A stretch of DNA of 64,000 nucleotides from Cotesia glomerata (taxonomy: Eukaryota; Arthropoda; Insecta; Hymenoptera; Braconidae). A program made the translations under genes and the position numbers. Location: the NCBI RefSeq assembly GCF_020080835.1, contig NC_058165.1, positions 16,423,915-16,487,914 of the forward strand, given 5' to 3'. The notes under the pieces were generated by a model that saw nothing but the letters and a program-made list of their open reading frames with translations, had not been told where the DNA came from and searched no databases. Positions 14,701 through 28,900 of the stretch are shown here, one piece after another; positions within the stretch are counted from its first letter, which is position 1, and each line of letters starts with the position of its first letter.

Positions 14701-17700
14701 GCAATTATACATATTGAATGAAAAAAAAATGATTCAATATTATTTTATCTTGCCATTTGACATGTTAATCAGTAAAAATATTAATAAAAATTTACTTCTA
14801 TCAAGATATTTAATTTTTTGGAGCAAGAGAGAAATTTTCTCAAGACAAGAAAATTTACTTCTATCAAGAACTAAATTTTTTGGAGCAAGAGGCTAAATTT
14901 TCTCAAAAAAAAATTTTCTTGACTTAAATAAATTTTCTTGGATCAAAATACGTATTTCATAAAGCAAGAAAATTAATTTTGTTGGATCAAGTGAAATTTC
15001 TAGTGTCAAAAAAAAATTTTTTAAAAAAAGTTTACAAATGACTCATCTTCATTTATTGTCCAAATTCTCAAGATTAAGTTATTTAAAATATTTTAAATAT
15101 GAAAGAGAACTTAAAAAGTAATCTATATAATCTAGAGAATAAGAAAAATTTGTTTTCGGTATATTTATATGATAAAATTAGTTTTTTTAGTTAAATTTAG
15201 TATAATTGAAAAGGTCGACTTGAATTTTTCTTTTGAAAACCTCCTATGCATTTTTAGAATAATTTATTTATTGTGATAACTTTTCGGAGTTGTTATAAAT
15301 AAATTTCAATTCCAAGCTAGACAAAATTTGATCATTTATTTTTTTTTTGTGCATGTCGATAATGTTATATATGTCGAATATTAATCCATATAATTAAAAA
15401 AATAACTCAAATTTTATGACGGACATATATTTATCAAAAAATGGGTTTCTATAGTTTAATTTACTATAATACCATCAGAAAGTTAATAACTCTAATTTCC
15501 GTCTTTTCACGATTTTTGATTTTTTCCGGCAATACTCAATTTATCATCTAAATAATTAAGAGGATAAGCTAAATTTTATCACGGGAATGTTTTTATTTAA
15601 ATAAGGATTTTTATAGTTTAATTTTGTACCATCAGAAAAGTCTTGAAGTGAATTTGTGTCTTTTAACAATTTTATATATTTTTTGATTAGTCAATTTTTT
15701 TGAGGAGTTTTGAATAGTTTGTTGGTTCTATGAGTTTGCTCCGTGACATTTGTCCTTAAATAATTGATCCTGTGATAGCAATAGTATTTCCAAAATTTAT
15801 CTAAAAAGTACCTAAACTGTATATTGTGATTAAGAATATCGTAAAATCACTAAGCTAAAGTTCTTTTTATTCCCAATTCGTAATTCTCGACAGTCTCATA
15901 GTGACCGTAGAATGCTAGGATACTTTATTTTAAAAAAATATTTTAGTGGCACGGCTAAATCTCTTATTAGAGATGTTTTTGTCAAGAAAACTAATAAAAA
16001 AATCGACCATTTAACTATCTAATTTAGTAGCCGGGTTTTCGGGTCGGAGTGAGGTTAAATTAAGGCAACGAGCAGAGAGTGTGTTCTAAAACACGAGCGC
16101 GAAAAACCTTATTTTTTAAGTTGCTACATAAATAAACGTAACTATCAATCAACTATCACATCCACCACAATATCCTTTACAATATTACCATCAATAAGGG
16201 GAATTCTCTGTAAGAATGTTTTTTGCTGTCCCAGGCATTTTTTTATTAAAAAAATTGTTATTTTGTTACTAAAAAAAATTTATTACGAAAGTAAAAAAAC
16301 AATTCTATTTGGAGCATTGAAAACTAAAATGAGATAAATTTTGGTTTTTTTGCTATACATTCGTAAACCACCGAAATAGCAGTCCCCTGGGCTGTCTCAT
16401 TCCCAAAATTAAAACTTTAAGATCAAATTTTAAGTTATTCGTCCATAATATATAATTTGGTCTATAATTTTCATAAACTTAATTAGTTAACTAACAATCT
16501 TCTTCAATAAAAAGTACCGAAAATTAATTTGTTTCATTAAATTCATTAAACCAAAGTTTGTCCCAGGCATTTTAAGAACAGTCCCCTGCCAGAAGTTCAA
16601 AGCCAAAAAAAAAAATCCAGCGTGTTATTTTACCTTTTGTAAGGTTTATAAGGATCTAACTACACGGAGAAAAAAATTTTGTTATAGGAACTCTATAATA
16701 GTTAGTTAGTTGTAAAAAGTTCCAGTAGGTTAATGTATTCTTATAGTAACAATACCGTTTGGCTCCTGCAACTCTACATCGTTGAGCTCTGAGAGCTAAA
16801 CGTTATTTACCTCTCACAACTCTACAGGATCGTTCTGAGACTATAACAAATTTTTGGAAGTCTGCTTAGTAATTTTTTTTTACGATTTAGCATTGATAAT
16901 TTAATAAATACATGCAGCAGAATGAATTTATATTGCCAACAATAATTGTATATGACAAATAAGAATAGTATTATAATAGAAATAAAATAATAATAGAACT
17001 TATATTACAAATAAAAATTATTTGTAAAATAAAAATATGGTCGTCACAAAATTATCTTATTTTCTTAATTATATCAATAAATATTGGACATAAAATCATT
17101 ACCGTATATGCACGAGAAAAGATAAATAAACGAAAACAAATTTTATTTTGTGTTAAATTGGGTCTTTTTAATGTATTCCGATAACTTATCACTTATCACA
17201 ATATATTCAACTAATAAATTAAATTAACAGTCACTGCAAATGAACCTTGAAAAATCATAAATACAAAACTGTTCTAACGAAATTCAATTTGACAAAAAAA
17301 AACCTATTTCCTTAAATAAATAAACTGGAAACTTAATTGTCCTCATATATTTTTAATAATATAGATTAGTAACAAAATAATTATGTTTGGCATTTTAGAA
17401 GGTTATGAAATATGTCAGCGCACTCCACTACTGCGCAACGTAGAGCGCTCCCAACTATACCGTTTGGCTCTGAGAACAATCCCGTAGAGCTCTGAGAGCT
17501 CAACAACATTGAGTTATCAGAACTAAATAACATTTTGTTACTGTAACTCTACAACGAACAGTAAACTGTGTATAGTTGTGGTAACTCTACAGTTACGTTA
17601 CCAGAACGAAATTTTTTTTTCCGTGTAGCCTTGAGTTAATAACCATAGGGCTGTTAGCGCTTTATCGCCATTTTATTTAGTATCAAAACACCGTTTGTGC

Positions 17701-20700
17701 TGGAAATATGTATCTGGGCTACTTCAAAACTCAGTCCCCTGGCAACTATTTTTATTTATAATTTATTTATAAAATTGGATCCATAAGTCTTAATATTATT
17801 CTAATTAATGTAAACATTCATTGAAAATTTGAAAAGTTGAATGCATTGAAATAGTTTGCTTGATTTTTCTCGATTTGATAAAAAAAAACAGTCCCCTGGC
17901 AAATAGTCCCCTATCATGTTATATGGCAAAAGATACACAAATATCGAAAAAGCAAAAATTAAATCGGTTGTTTATTTATTATGATTATGCTGATAGTTAT
18001 GTAGCCCTTGTTAATTTTTTTTCTAATAAAATCAAAAATAATTTGGTCAGACAATTTTGTACAGATTTAAGACGTTCTTACAGGGAATCACCCATAAACA
18101 TAATTAAAAAATTTTTTTTCACCCGTTCTAATAAAATATTCTCAAACACTAAAAAAAACTTGAACATCTTCAATTTTCCATTTGTTATGATAAAAAACCA
18201 ATATATTTCTTTCTATTGATAAACTTTATGCTTATCACTTAATTAATTATTCATAACTGTTGACTAAAAATACAAAGTAACACCACTAGCAAAGATATAT
18301 CACAGCTCAACAAACAGTACAGGGGATTAATAATATAACAAGATGATAACATGATAAAAGATAACAATAAACGGAAAGACAACACACGAGACAGGCACAG
18401 GCAATGGGTAAAGGGAGTAATTAAACATCATTGCAACGATCAATGATCAATTACGGCAATGAGGTGATACTTCTGGAGATGTACGGACCTACGGACGACT
18501 GAGAGCTGGGAGTGCTCTCCATTCCCTGGTGCTCCAGCCCTAAAGACGAATCGTCCTCTTGCAACAATTCCATCCTGTCCAGTAGCGGAGAACCTGCATT
18601 GTTTCCGCATAAATAAAGATAAACATCCGGCATCTTTAATATTCTTTACCGGGCTATTGCTCAATAAAAATCATCAATATAAAAATTAATAAAAAAGAGC
18701 TACAAGGACGGAGCAATTTCTAGTCAGTGCAAATACCGGGTAAGATAAAAGGTTATGTTAGACTATAATTGTAAAATTAATCAGGTAATTAAAATGTAAA
18801 CTGTAAAAAAAATAAAACTAACACAAGGTAAGATCGAGACCGCTGTCCTGGGAGGGCCGCCTTGGGCTAGGACTCGCCGGTCTCAGGAAGAGTCTCTCAT
18901 CTTGTCTCCGTGCCTCCAGCCGGTTCAGTTCCTTGGCAATATCCGAGTGCCCGTTTTCCGTCGCCAGATCTGTTGCGCTCCGGTTCTGACAATCTCGAAC
19001 GCGCAGCGCCATTGCGTTCCACCTGGGGCAACAAATTGTTATAACCCTAGAATTTTTAAAGCCTCATCCTTGCTGACGCTCGCGAATTTTTATTCTTACT
19101 TTGACAGTGATTAGCTAGTAGGTTGATGATAAAAGAAAATTTTGACTTACCGATAAAGAATACGAGCGGTATCAGCGTGCCCAGCTGCACAGGCCCAAGC
19201 TAAAGGCGTCAAACCAACGGCGTCCTGTCTCAAAGCGTCTACTTCAGCATCCAGAACGCTGCTGGGGTTCTCGGATCTCCAGTGAAGCAGCGCGCAAGCG
19301 AGTCTGGAGTATCCTAATCCTGCGGCCAGGTGAAGAAGGGTTGGTCCTCCGGATTGCAGTGGTTCGGCTCCAGCTCGCCATGGACGGACAACGGCATCCT
19401 AAAATTTAAGAAAAAAATCCGGTGTTCTTATATACTCTAGGAAGATTTTTCTGCTAGTGAGAGAGCGTAGCCATCTAGTAGCGAAACCAAGAACTTTTTA
19501 AGGAAACTTGGAATCTAATTTAAAATTCAAATTTGAGCTAAATGATAGGAGATAGGAGAAAATTGAAAATGACCTTTTTGGATAAGAATGAAACTTCCTA
19601 CAAAAAAGCTCTTATCATTTTTTTATATCTCTAATATTTGACCTTAAATTTTAATTTGAAACTTTTTTAACATGTGAAATGATCAAACATGTTGAAATCG
19701 AATTTAAAATTTCATTAGAACTAAATGATAGGAGATAAAAGAAAATTTATAAGGACCTCTTTAAATGAGAATAAAATCTCTAAATAAAAAGTTGGTTCGG
19801 TAAGATGTAAAGCCTTGTTTAGAGCTTCACACGAGAGCGAAATTTTTCTCGTCTTGTCTCGGAAAATTGAAACGAGACGAGATGAGACGTTTTTGGAAAT
19901 ATTATGGGCGATACCGAGAACACATATAGCACAACCTGAGAGTATCATTTTTGGTCACGTTAAATTGTTATTATGAAGTGTTTATTAGAAAAATTAGAAA
20001 AGATCTTCATAGAGAACAATACATTTTACAAAGTATAAAATCTGGTGACCATCTGTAAAATAGTTTATTGTAATTAGACGAGACCGAGACTCGAACGAGA
20101 CTTAATTTTTTCATAATTGACGAGACTGAGACGAGATTTTTTATATTCTCGCCTATTCTCGTCTCGTGTGAAGCTCTAGCCTTGTTACCAGGCAACTGTT
20201 ATGAGAGCGTGTTGCCTAGCAACGGTTGCTATAGGGGTTTCTATGGGAGCGTTGTCGAGGAGGGAGGTTGTAATGGGGTTTCTATGAAGATTTCTCTATG
20301 AAGTTTTTATCGGGTTATCTATGGGGGGGGGGGGGAGGTAAAAGTAAACATCATAAGGATAGTAATCCTTCGAGATTATTTTCATTAATTTGATTGTGTT
20401 AATTTTATTTGTTATTAACTTCACTGATATGTTTACTTTTTTTTTATTTTTTACATATTTTGTATTATTAATTTTGTATTTAATAATTATATATAAGTGT
20501 TAGTATGCAAATTATTTGTGTGTAATTTTTATTTTAATTGTATTTTAATGTGATTTTATTGTAGACATATTATCCGCGATTAGTGCGCGGTTCATGCTAT
20601 CTTCCTATAAAAAAAACTTTCTTATCATTTTTTTATCTTCAATATTTGACCCTGAATTTTAATTTTAAATTTTATTGATACGTGAAATAATCTAACATGC

Positions 20701-23700
20701 TTAAAATTGAATTTAAAAATTCAAATTATAGCTAAATGATAGAAGATAAGAAAAAATTAATAAGAATCTTCCGTGTAGAAAATTAAATTTCCTGTAAAAA
20801 AGCTTTTATTATTTTTTTTATCTCTCATCATTCAGCCATAAATTTTGATTTAAGGTAATTCTTTCCCAACCTATAGTTTATGCTACTGCTGTCTTTGTCA
20901 CTCGCTAGTGTCGCCTCTCTTACGGGCTATTGCTCATTTACTTCCACGCATGACTTTATTTGTTTACTTTACTAGTTTATCAATGATTCCTAAAAAACTA
21001 TGTGGTAGGGAATTCCAGAATTTTGTAGGGTAATTATACATGTATTAATCTAAGTAATATTAGTTTTTCGTGAAATTCTTAAAATTTCTTCAATACAAAA
21101 ATAATAAAACTTCGCGGTTTTCTCTCTTTTTTCCCATACCGTCTGTGTAAAAATGCCATTTTCAATTGCAATTATCTTCGGTTAGATGTGGTAAATCGTC
21201 TCTAAATTTTAACAGCGTGTGTATTATGTATTTAAATACTTCTATACGGAGTTTAGGAGATTTCTTGAATTTTTGCTTTTTGGGCCTAACTACCTTAAAA
21301 CTTTTTTACCACGTAGTTTATTCAAACTCTGTTAAAATAATTTTTTTTTTTTTTTTTTTTTTGAATCTTACGCGTCAGCCTTCTGGCCTAGACACGTGGG
21401 ATTTTTACGTCCCTTCCTACTATTTATTGTGCTTGATGTGTCTAAATACACATCTTTACCTCCTATCCGCGGCTGTGGCCGACTTACAGTCTGTACCCCC
21501 ATTTGCCTGTGCCCCGCCCCTTAGCACAGTGACCAAGGAAACCACAGAAACCTGGCCAGGGTACAGTCGGCAAGGGAGCAAGCCTTGGAAATCGCAGAAA
21601 AATTGCGACTGCCAGGGCTCGAACCCATGCCTGAGCGACTGTTGTACGCGCAGTTTAAGACTTGAACCGCTCGGCCACGCAGTCGCCTCTAAAATAATTT
21701 TCTAAACTCTTAAAAATCCTGAGTGAGCCCAAAAAATTTTTTACCCTTCTGATTTTTTGTCAAGGACTTTTAAAACACAATAAACTAACATATTTTCATA
21801 GGAAACTCGGAGAAGTAATAATTGTAAATTTCTTTTGTGTCTTCTCAATGTTGATAGAGATTGAAGATGAGAATGAGAATAGAGAGAGAGCAAAGGATCG
21901 ATTAGTAGCTATATGTATATACCTGACAGTAAGTAACGAGTCGCTCTTCAAGATGTACTGCGGGTGAGGGTGGTCCTGGTCCTTGTAAGCGTGATTCGAC
22001 GTCGGCCAATCGATCTAGTAGTGCCTTTTCTGGACTAGGCTCAGTAGCAGGGGCCCGTCGATATTCAAATGCAACGCTGTCTGACACGACAAATCCATCA
22101 CAAGCTACTTGTAGTGAAGCGATCCCCGGTGCGTGGGCAGGACACCGACAACGTAACACGCCAGGCTGGACCAGACACGCTTCTACTGGCTCTGCGTCGA
22201 ATAGCACTGAGTACGACTGCGAACCACTACCTCCGGTCCATGGTCCAGCTACCAGCACCTGGAATATATTTTACATTTGTGGTCAGTGTAGAAGTTTCGA
22301 AGTTTTTATTATTTTTCCATTTTTAACTCACTTATGGAAGAATTTATCAATTTTTTATAAATTTATTTATTTGCAAACAATTTTTTCATTTATTGAATAT
22401 ATCTAAATATTTTTTAACTATTAATAAATATTTTTTAACAATTAAAGATAGTTTTTGGAAGGAGTACATTTATTAACAGTTAATAAACATTTATTAAATC
22501 ATTTAATGATAAGTAATCGAATCATTTATGAACCGATAATAAAACTTATTTGATATTAAAAATTTTTTCTGTCAGTCTGAAAATATTTTAGGGAACTTAA
22601 ATACCCCAATTTTAAAATTCTAACTACGATAAAATGTAGCCACCTAGCGGATACGTTTTTAACTAACCTTTTTATCTAATTTATTTTTCTTATTTTGAAG
22701 TATTAAATTTATTCATTAACACACCTGCATAAGAATGTTTCAAAAATTAACAAATATTTATTAACTATCAATAAATATTTATTAAATTTTTTAGTATTAA
22801 AAAATTATTTACTACAGTGGATAAAAGTCATTAAATATTAACAAATCCTTCTCCATCCTCTTTAATAAATAAATATTTTTTGGAAGAAGAAGTACATTTA
22901 TGAGCAGTTAATAAAACTTCTTTAATATAAAAATTTTTTTCTATCAGTCTAAATAAATGACTTTGTTTAGGATCCCAAACCTGAACCTCTAAAAATTTTT
23001 TAGTGAACTTAAATACTCCAATTTTAGAATTCTAACTACGAGATAATGTAGCCACCTAGCGGATACATTCTAAACTAACTCTTTTATCTAATTTATTTTT
23101 CTTATTTCAAATTATCAAATTTATTTATTAACACACATAAAAAAATTTTTCCATAATTAAAAAATATTTATTAACTATCAATAAATATTTATTAAATCTT
23201 TTAGTATTAATAAATTATTTCCTACCTTGGATAAAAGTCATTAAATATTAACAAATTCTTCCCTTTCCATCAATGGATATAAAAATAAAGTAACTTTGTC
23301 TCGGATTCGAACTCTAGACCTTTGCAAATTTTCTAATGAATTTAAATACTCAGATTTTAGAATTCTAACTACGAGAAAATGTACCCACCTAGTGGATACA
23401 TTCTTAACTAATTTCTTTATCTAATTTATTTTTCTTATTTTAAATTATTAAATTTATTCATTATCACATCTATAAATTAATTTTTCAAAAATTTTTAAAT
23501 ATTTATTAGCTATCAATAAATATTTATTAAATTTTTTAATATTAAAAAATCATTAAATATTAACAAATCCTTCTTCCATTAGTGGATATAGAAAGAAAGT
23601 AACTTTGTCTCGGATTCGAACCCTAACCTTTGCCAATTTTTTAGTGAACTTAAATACCCCAATTTTAGAATTCTAACTGCGAGAAAATGTAGCCACCTAG

Positions 23701-25881
23701 CGGATACGTTTTTAACTAAGTTTTTCATTCAATTTATTTTTCTTATTTTAAATTATTAAATTTATTTATTAACACACTTATAAAAGATTTTTTCAAAAAT
23801 TAACAAATATTTATTAGCTATCAATAAATATTTGTTAAATTTTTTAGTATTAAAAAATTATTTATTACAGTAGATAAAAGTCATTAAATATTAACAAATC
23901 CTTCCTTTTCTATCAGTGGATATAAAAAAAAAGTAACTTTGTCTCGGATTTAAATTCTAGACCTTTGAAAATTTTTTAGTGAATTTAAATACTTAGATTT
24001 TAGAATTCTAACTACGAGAACTTTAGCCACCTAGCGGAGACTTTTTGTACCAACTTTTTGATCCAGTTTATTTTGCTTTTTATTTTGAAAAAAATTTTTT
24101 TTTGCTCGAAACACCTCAGGAATATAAAAAATTTAAAGATTGACTGAAAAAAATTAAAAATAGAATCTTTTAAAAAAGTATGCTTTTTTTTTCTTAAAAA
24201 AAATGTTCTGTCTAATATCGAAATTATTTTTAATAGATTTTTCAAAGCTAAATTGCGATTAAATCCCGATATTTTGGCATTTTAAGAGTCTATTTCAGAA
24301 AATTTTCAATTATTTATGGCCGCAACGGTTCAAAATCTTCAAATTTGACTCGAAAAGTTAGAAAGTAAGAATAAGAATTACAAACTGAAAACTAACCTTG
24401 ACTCCACCTTCGGTATAGCTCCATTCAGGACTGTACTCGGCAATATGGACGGTAGCTCCAGGATGACAAGCGCTGTCGGACTGTGAACCTGACCTGTCAA
24501 TCTCTGGTTTGTGCTCATGAGTCTCAAAGTCATTAAGCTCTGGAAGATCGCCGAATACGTCGAAGGCGTCGAGGTTAACGAGGACGTCATCAGAAGAATC
24601 AATGAAGTCCATTGGATTGATGATGTGATTGTCGGCTGGCGAGGGTGACGGCGACGGGGGGATCATGTTCGCGGAAAGCGTCCGCTGGATGTCCTCCTGA
24701 CTGAGGTCCAGAGTCTCGACGAAGTCCGTCAGCCCGGAGTTCCCTTGCGCGGTGATTGTCTGGTGCGTGTTCAGCTCGATCGAGTCCTTGGTGTCCAGAT
24801 CTTGCTGGTGAGTCTGCTGCTCTCTGTCAACGCTCCCGGTCTGCTGGACCAAGGTCTGCTCCCCAACAGTTTGCATCTCCACCTGCTGGGACTGAGGTTG
24901 GGGCTGAGGCTGCTGGTGGTACGGCTGGCTGTTAAGGATCAGGAGACCGCCGCCACCTTGGATCTGCTGCAAACTCAGCACCAGGGGCGCTGGTTGCTGG
25001 TTCTGGCTCGAGTGGGAATGTCGAGAGTATATTCGCGGAGCTGTCGATGCCGTTGATGACGGTTGCTGGCCTCCAGTCGTCGAAGTTACCTGGAAGAACA
25101 TCACGGACCAGGTCATGCTGGGTAACTCGATAACTTTGCCGATTTTTTGTAAATTGTAAGCTAAATATTGGATACGAAAAAATTATAAGAAACCTCTTTT
25201 GTAGGAAATTTAATTTCCTACAAAAGTTCTTTATCAGTTTCTTCCTATCACTTATCATTCAGCGATAATTTCAATTTAAAATTCGACAATAAGAGTATTT
25301 GATTAGACCACGTGTTTATAAAAGTTTAAAGTTAAAAATCTGGCTACAAATTAAATTAATGATACAAAAAAATCATGAGACCTTCTCTCGCAGTTTTTGA
25401 AATACCGTAAATTTTCGGTATTAATGCGTTTACCATAAATTAACTGTTATAATTCTGAAATAATACGGTATTTCTGTGGTTATATTGGCCAGTTTTCTTA
25501 CTATAATTATACAAAATTTCTACCGTACTTTTGCTGCAAAGTTCAGGAATAATACGATAAAATTACTGTAAAGCTCTAGAACTTTTACCGTAAGAAATCT
25601 ATGTATTAACTATAATACTACTATAATTTTACAATAATGAAATCGTATTTCTACGGTAAAAATACCGAAGATATACTGCAATTTTGCCGCGTTTATACTG
25701 ATATAATTAAAGATATACTGCTTTCTACCGTAAGATGGACAGTGATGTTTATTACTCGGTGGGTCTTATTGGATGACTGAATAAATAGTTACGAATAATG
25801 TCTCAGATAGCTCAATTGGTAGAGCCTTTGGCGCGTAACTAAATGAGCCAGATTTGAATCCCTGCCTGGACTAAAAAAATC

Positions 25882-25956
<75 letters not shown>

Positions 25957-28900
25957 GAGAAATTAATTTATTAACCTCTTAAAAATTATTCATGATAATT
26001 TGTAATATTATGAACAAAATTTTAAGCTATTGAATATTAGTAGTAAAGCAGCATAATTTTGGTATTTTACCGGTAATAGAAAGTAGGGATCTTCTTTTAC
26101 GGTTTTTTTCTGCAATAGTGCCGCAAATATTCAGTAAATATGCGGTACATTTACGGTTTGAATGCTGTTATATATCGTAATTTTCCTATTGTATTCCCGT
26201 AAATATTCTGAATTAATTTCGTAATAATTCGGCTAAAAAACTGGCTGAAATAGCTGAAGTATCACGGTAAACATGCAGCATTTATATTGTATAAATACCG
26301 AATTCTTGCGGCATTTCCAAAACCGTGAGGATTACTTGTAGAGAATGTAATTTTCTACAAGAAAGGTCCTCATCATTTTCCCCCTATCTCTTATCATTTA
26401 GCCAGAAATTAAATGTGAAGTTCGATGTGCAAAACATTTGATTAGACCACGTATTTATATAAATTCAAAGTCGAAATCCAGGCTAGATATTGCATGCAGA
26501 AAAAAATTTTGTTGAGATAACCGAAGATATGTTGTGGTAATAAATGAATTTGTTAACATAGGGATAACAAATCATATGTCAAAATAACAAAATTTAGGTT
26601 ACAACAAGTTATTGATATGTTACAACAACAAAACAGTTTTGTTACTATAGCAAAATCTTTTAGTTGATTCGACAAAATACTTTAGTTGGTATAAAAAATT
26701 TTTTTGTTGAAACAGCAAAATTATTTTATTAAAATAATAAAGAGAATTTTTTGAAGTAACAAAGACAATTTGTTAAAGTAACAAAGAGAATTTGTAAGAA
26801 TAACAATGAGAATTTGTTGGAATAACAAATAAATTTGTTACAGTAAATTTTATAAGAATACATTTAACAAGCAATAAACTAGTTTTGTTATTGCTACAAA
26901 ATCTTTTTGTTACAGCAACAAAATTACTTTGTAACAGCAACAAAGTCATTTTGTGATAGCAACAAAATAACTTTGATAAACTGGTTTGTTAGTACAATTT
27001 AAAACATTTTGTTAATGCAACTAATGGATTTGTTGCTATAACTATATTCATTTGTTACCACAACATATTTTTCAGTCATCCCGTCTTTTCTTGTTTCAAA
27101 AAAATCGTTTTTCAGGTAAAATCCCCTATTATTGACAGGGCCCTCACTATTGACACCCTATTTAATTTTATTATTTCATTAATAAAATCTGTTAGTAATC
27201 ACAATTGTTGATATTTCATGACAATTTTACATATTTTTAAAATTAAAAAATAGTAAAATTTAATTCCAAGGTATAAGCTATTTACCACAAAAAAATTTTA
27301 TTATTTTAAGTGGGCCAAAACTGCTTATACGTTTGTAATTTCTTAACAATATTGTTAAGAAAGACCTTATTTTCAAATCCAGATTTCTCAATGTTTTTTT
27401 TTTATGTAATTGCATTGTTTAAAATTATTTTAGATTATTTATAGTCTAAATAACCATATAATCATTTATTCATACTTTATCGAGTTAAAATTAATTTTAA
27501 AAGAGCGGATGTCAATGATGGGGACACAAAAATTAACTTGCGTCAACTAACGACATAGGCCATAACGTAAGGTAACCATCCCCTCAAAATACATATCAAC
27601 GTATTAATGTTTACATACTGTCATGTAATTTTATAAGAATCAAAGTATTTGAGACTAGAAAAAAATGCTAAAAAAAACCTGGTAAAAAATATAGAAAAGC
27701 TAGGTCTTAAACGAATTTTAAAATATTAAAAATTATTGATAGTTTTGCATTAGTTAGTAAAAATGGTTATTGTTAATATAAATTTAACTGTAATAAAAGA
27801 TCTGTCAATAATAGGATCAATGGTATGTCAATAATCGGCTCTTTGAATTTTTGCGCCGTCAATAATACATACATTCGACCTGTCGGTTTTAAGTTTATAT
27901 AATAATTATTAAATTTATTGCTATCAAAGTTAATTAATTAAATTATATAAATAAAAACAATAATTAAGGTGTCCTATAAAAAAAAGTTGACAATATTGAT
28001 TTAAAACACGATAAAAAAATTCAAATATTCTTGATCACTCTGATGGTGTCAATAATGGGGGCTTTTATCTTATGCGTGTGAAGATACAAAAAAATCATAA
28101 GAGACCTTTTTTTGTAGAGAATTGAATTTTCTACAAAAAGTTTTTTATAAATTTCTCTTATCTCCTATAACTCAGCCATAATTCCAATTTAAAATGCCAC
28201 CTAGAACATCCAAGCCTCACCTGATTATCTGGTGTCAATCTTCTTGGTGCCAATTGTGCTGCTGCAGTAGAAGTATTCGTCGACGCGCGCTGCCTGTCCA
28301 ACAATTGAGTAACAATCATGTCCACCGGATGATTGTTATGCTGAGAAAGATGAGGATTATTAGGATCATCATCGCTCCCCAAGAACATAGGCCTCAACTG
28401 AGAAGCCAGCTCATCACGAGTCCACTCTTTCTTATCCGGCGGGAGCGCCAGGCACGGCGGCAGGGCAGCCAGCTTCGCGTCACCATCCGGATAAGGAACG
28501 TTCAAGTAATGAACTAGGACAACGTCAGGGTTTTGGAGCAACCAGTAGCAGCGACGATGAAAGGTCGGCAAAATCGCTGAATGGACATAGCAACCGTAAA
28601 TACATTCCACCCCTTGGACCTAGCCGAGAATAAACGGATCATGTCATTGGATTTACAATCAATGGGAAGAACAGACACTGAAATAGTCTCAGCCCTGCAC
28701 CAGTTCAGTGTCTGCTTCACCCAATTAAGTAAATAGTCGTTTTAGTGCTTTTTTTTGTCTGCTAATTACCTTGAGCTTCATGTGATCTTCTCGAGTGGTC
28801 TTGCCGTCCTTCCTCTTCTTCCAGCAGTAGCCGTCGCGCCGATACCTCACTTTCTTCCTTGAGTAGAGCAGCATCGAGCCACTCCGTGGGCGGACCTTCA

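Larger units (their letters stand above)
25386..26330. mobile_element. TIR element with reiterated TACGGTA-type motifs
   Basis: Inverted ends CTCGCAGTTTTTGAAATACC and CTCACGGTTTTGGAAATGCC (the right end read on the other strand), about 945 bp. The interior is dense in TACGGTA, ACCGTAA and similar words. A tRNA-like sequence with an (AAT)n tail is lodged inside. No coding frame. Confidence 0.65.
25140..26490. repeat. Palindromic repeat units interrupted by a TIR element
   Basis: 25140-25385 and 26331-26490 are units of the dispersed palindromic repeat: TTTGTAGGAAATTTAATTTC-CTACAAAAG, then TATCACTTATCATTCAGC and TTTGATTAGACCACGTRTTT. The unit is broken near its centre by the element at about 25386-26330. 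Confidence 0.7.

Noticed and set aside
17860..18219. 119-codon plus-strand frame
   Set aside because: AT-rich Lys/Asn/Phe/Ile composition, begins in a repeated CAGTCCCCTGG segment, and no recognisable domain.
18818..19012. Camta ending at the TAG after exon 8
   Set aside because: A good GTTAGT donor overlaps the stop, and exons 9-13 downstream continue the conserved protein in frame.
25802..25875. Functional tRNA-Thr gene
   Set aside because: Mismatched acceptor stem and G at position 33; it sits inside a mobile element and is followed by (AAT)n.
28194..28517. 107-codon plus-strand frame
   Set aside because: Antisense shadow of Camta exon 4.
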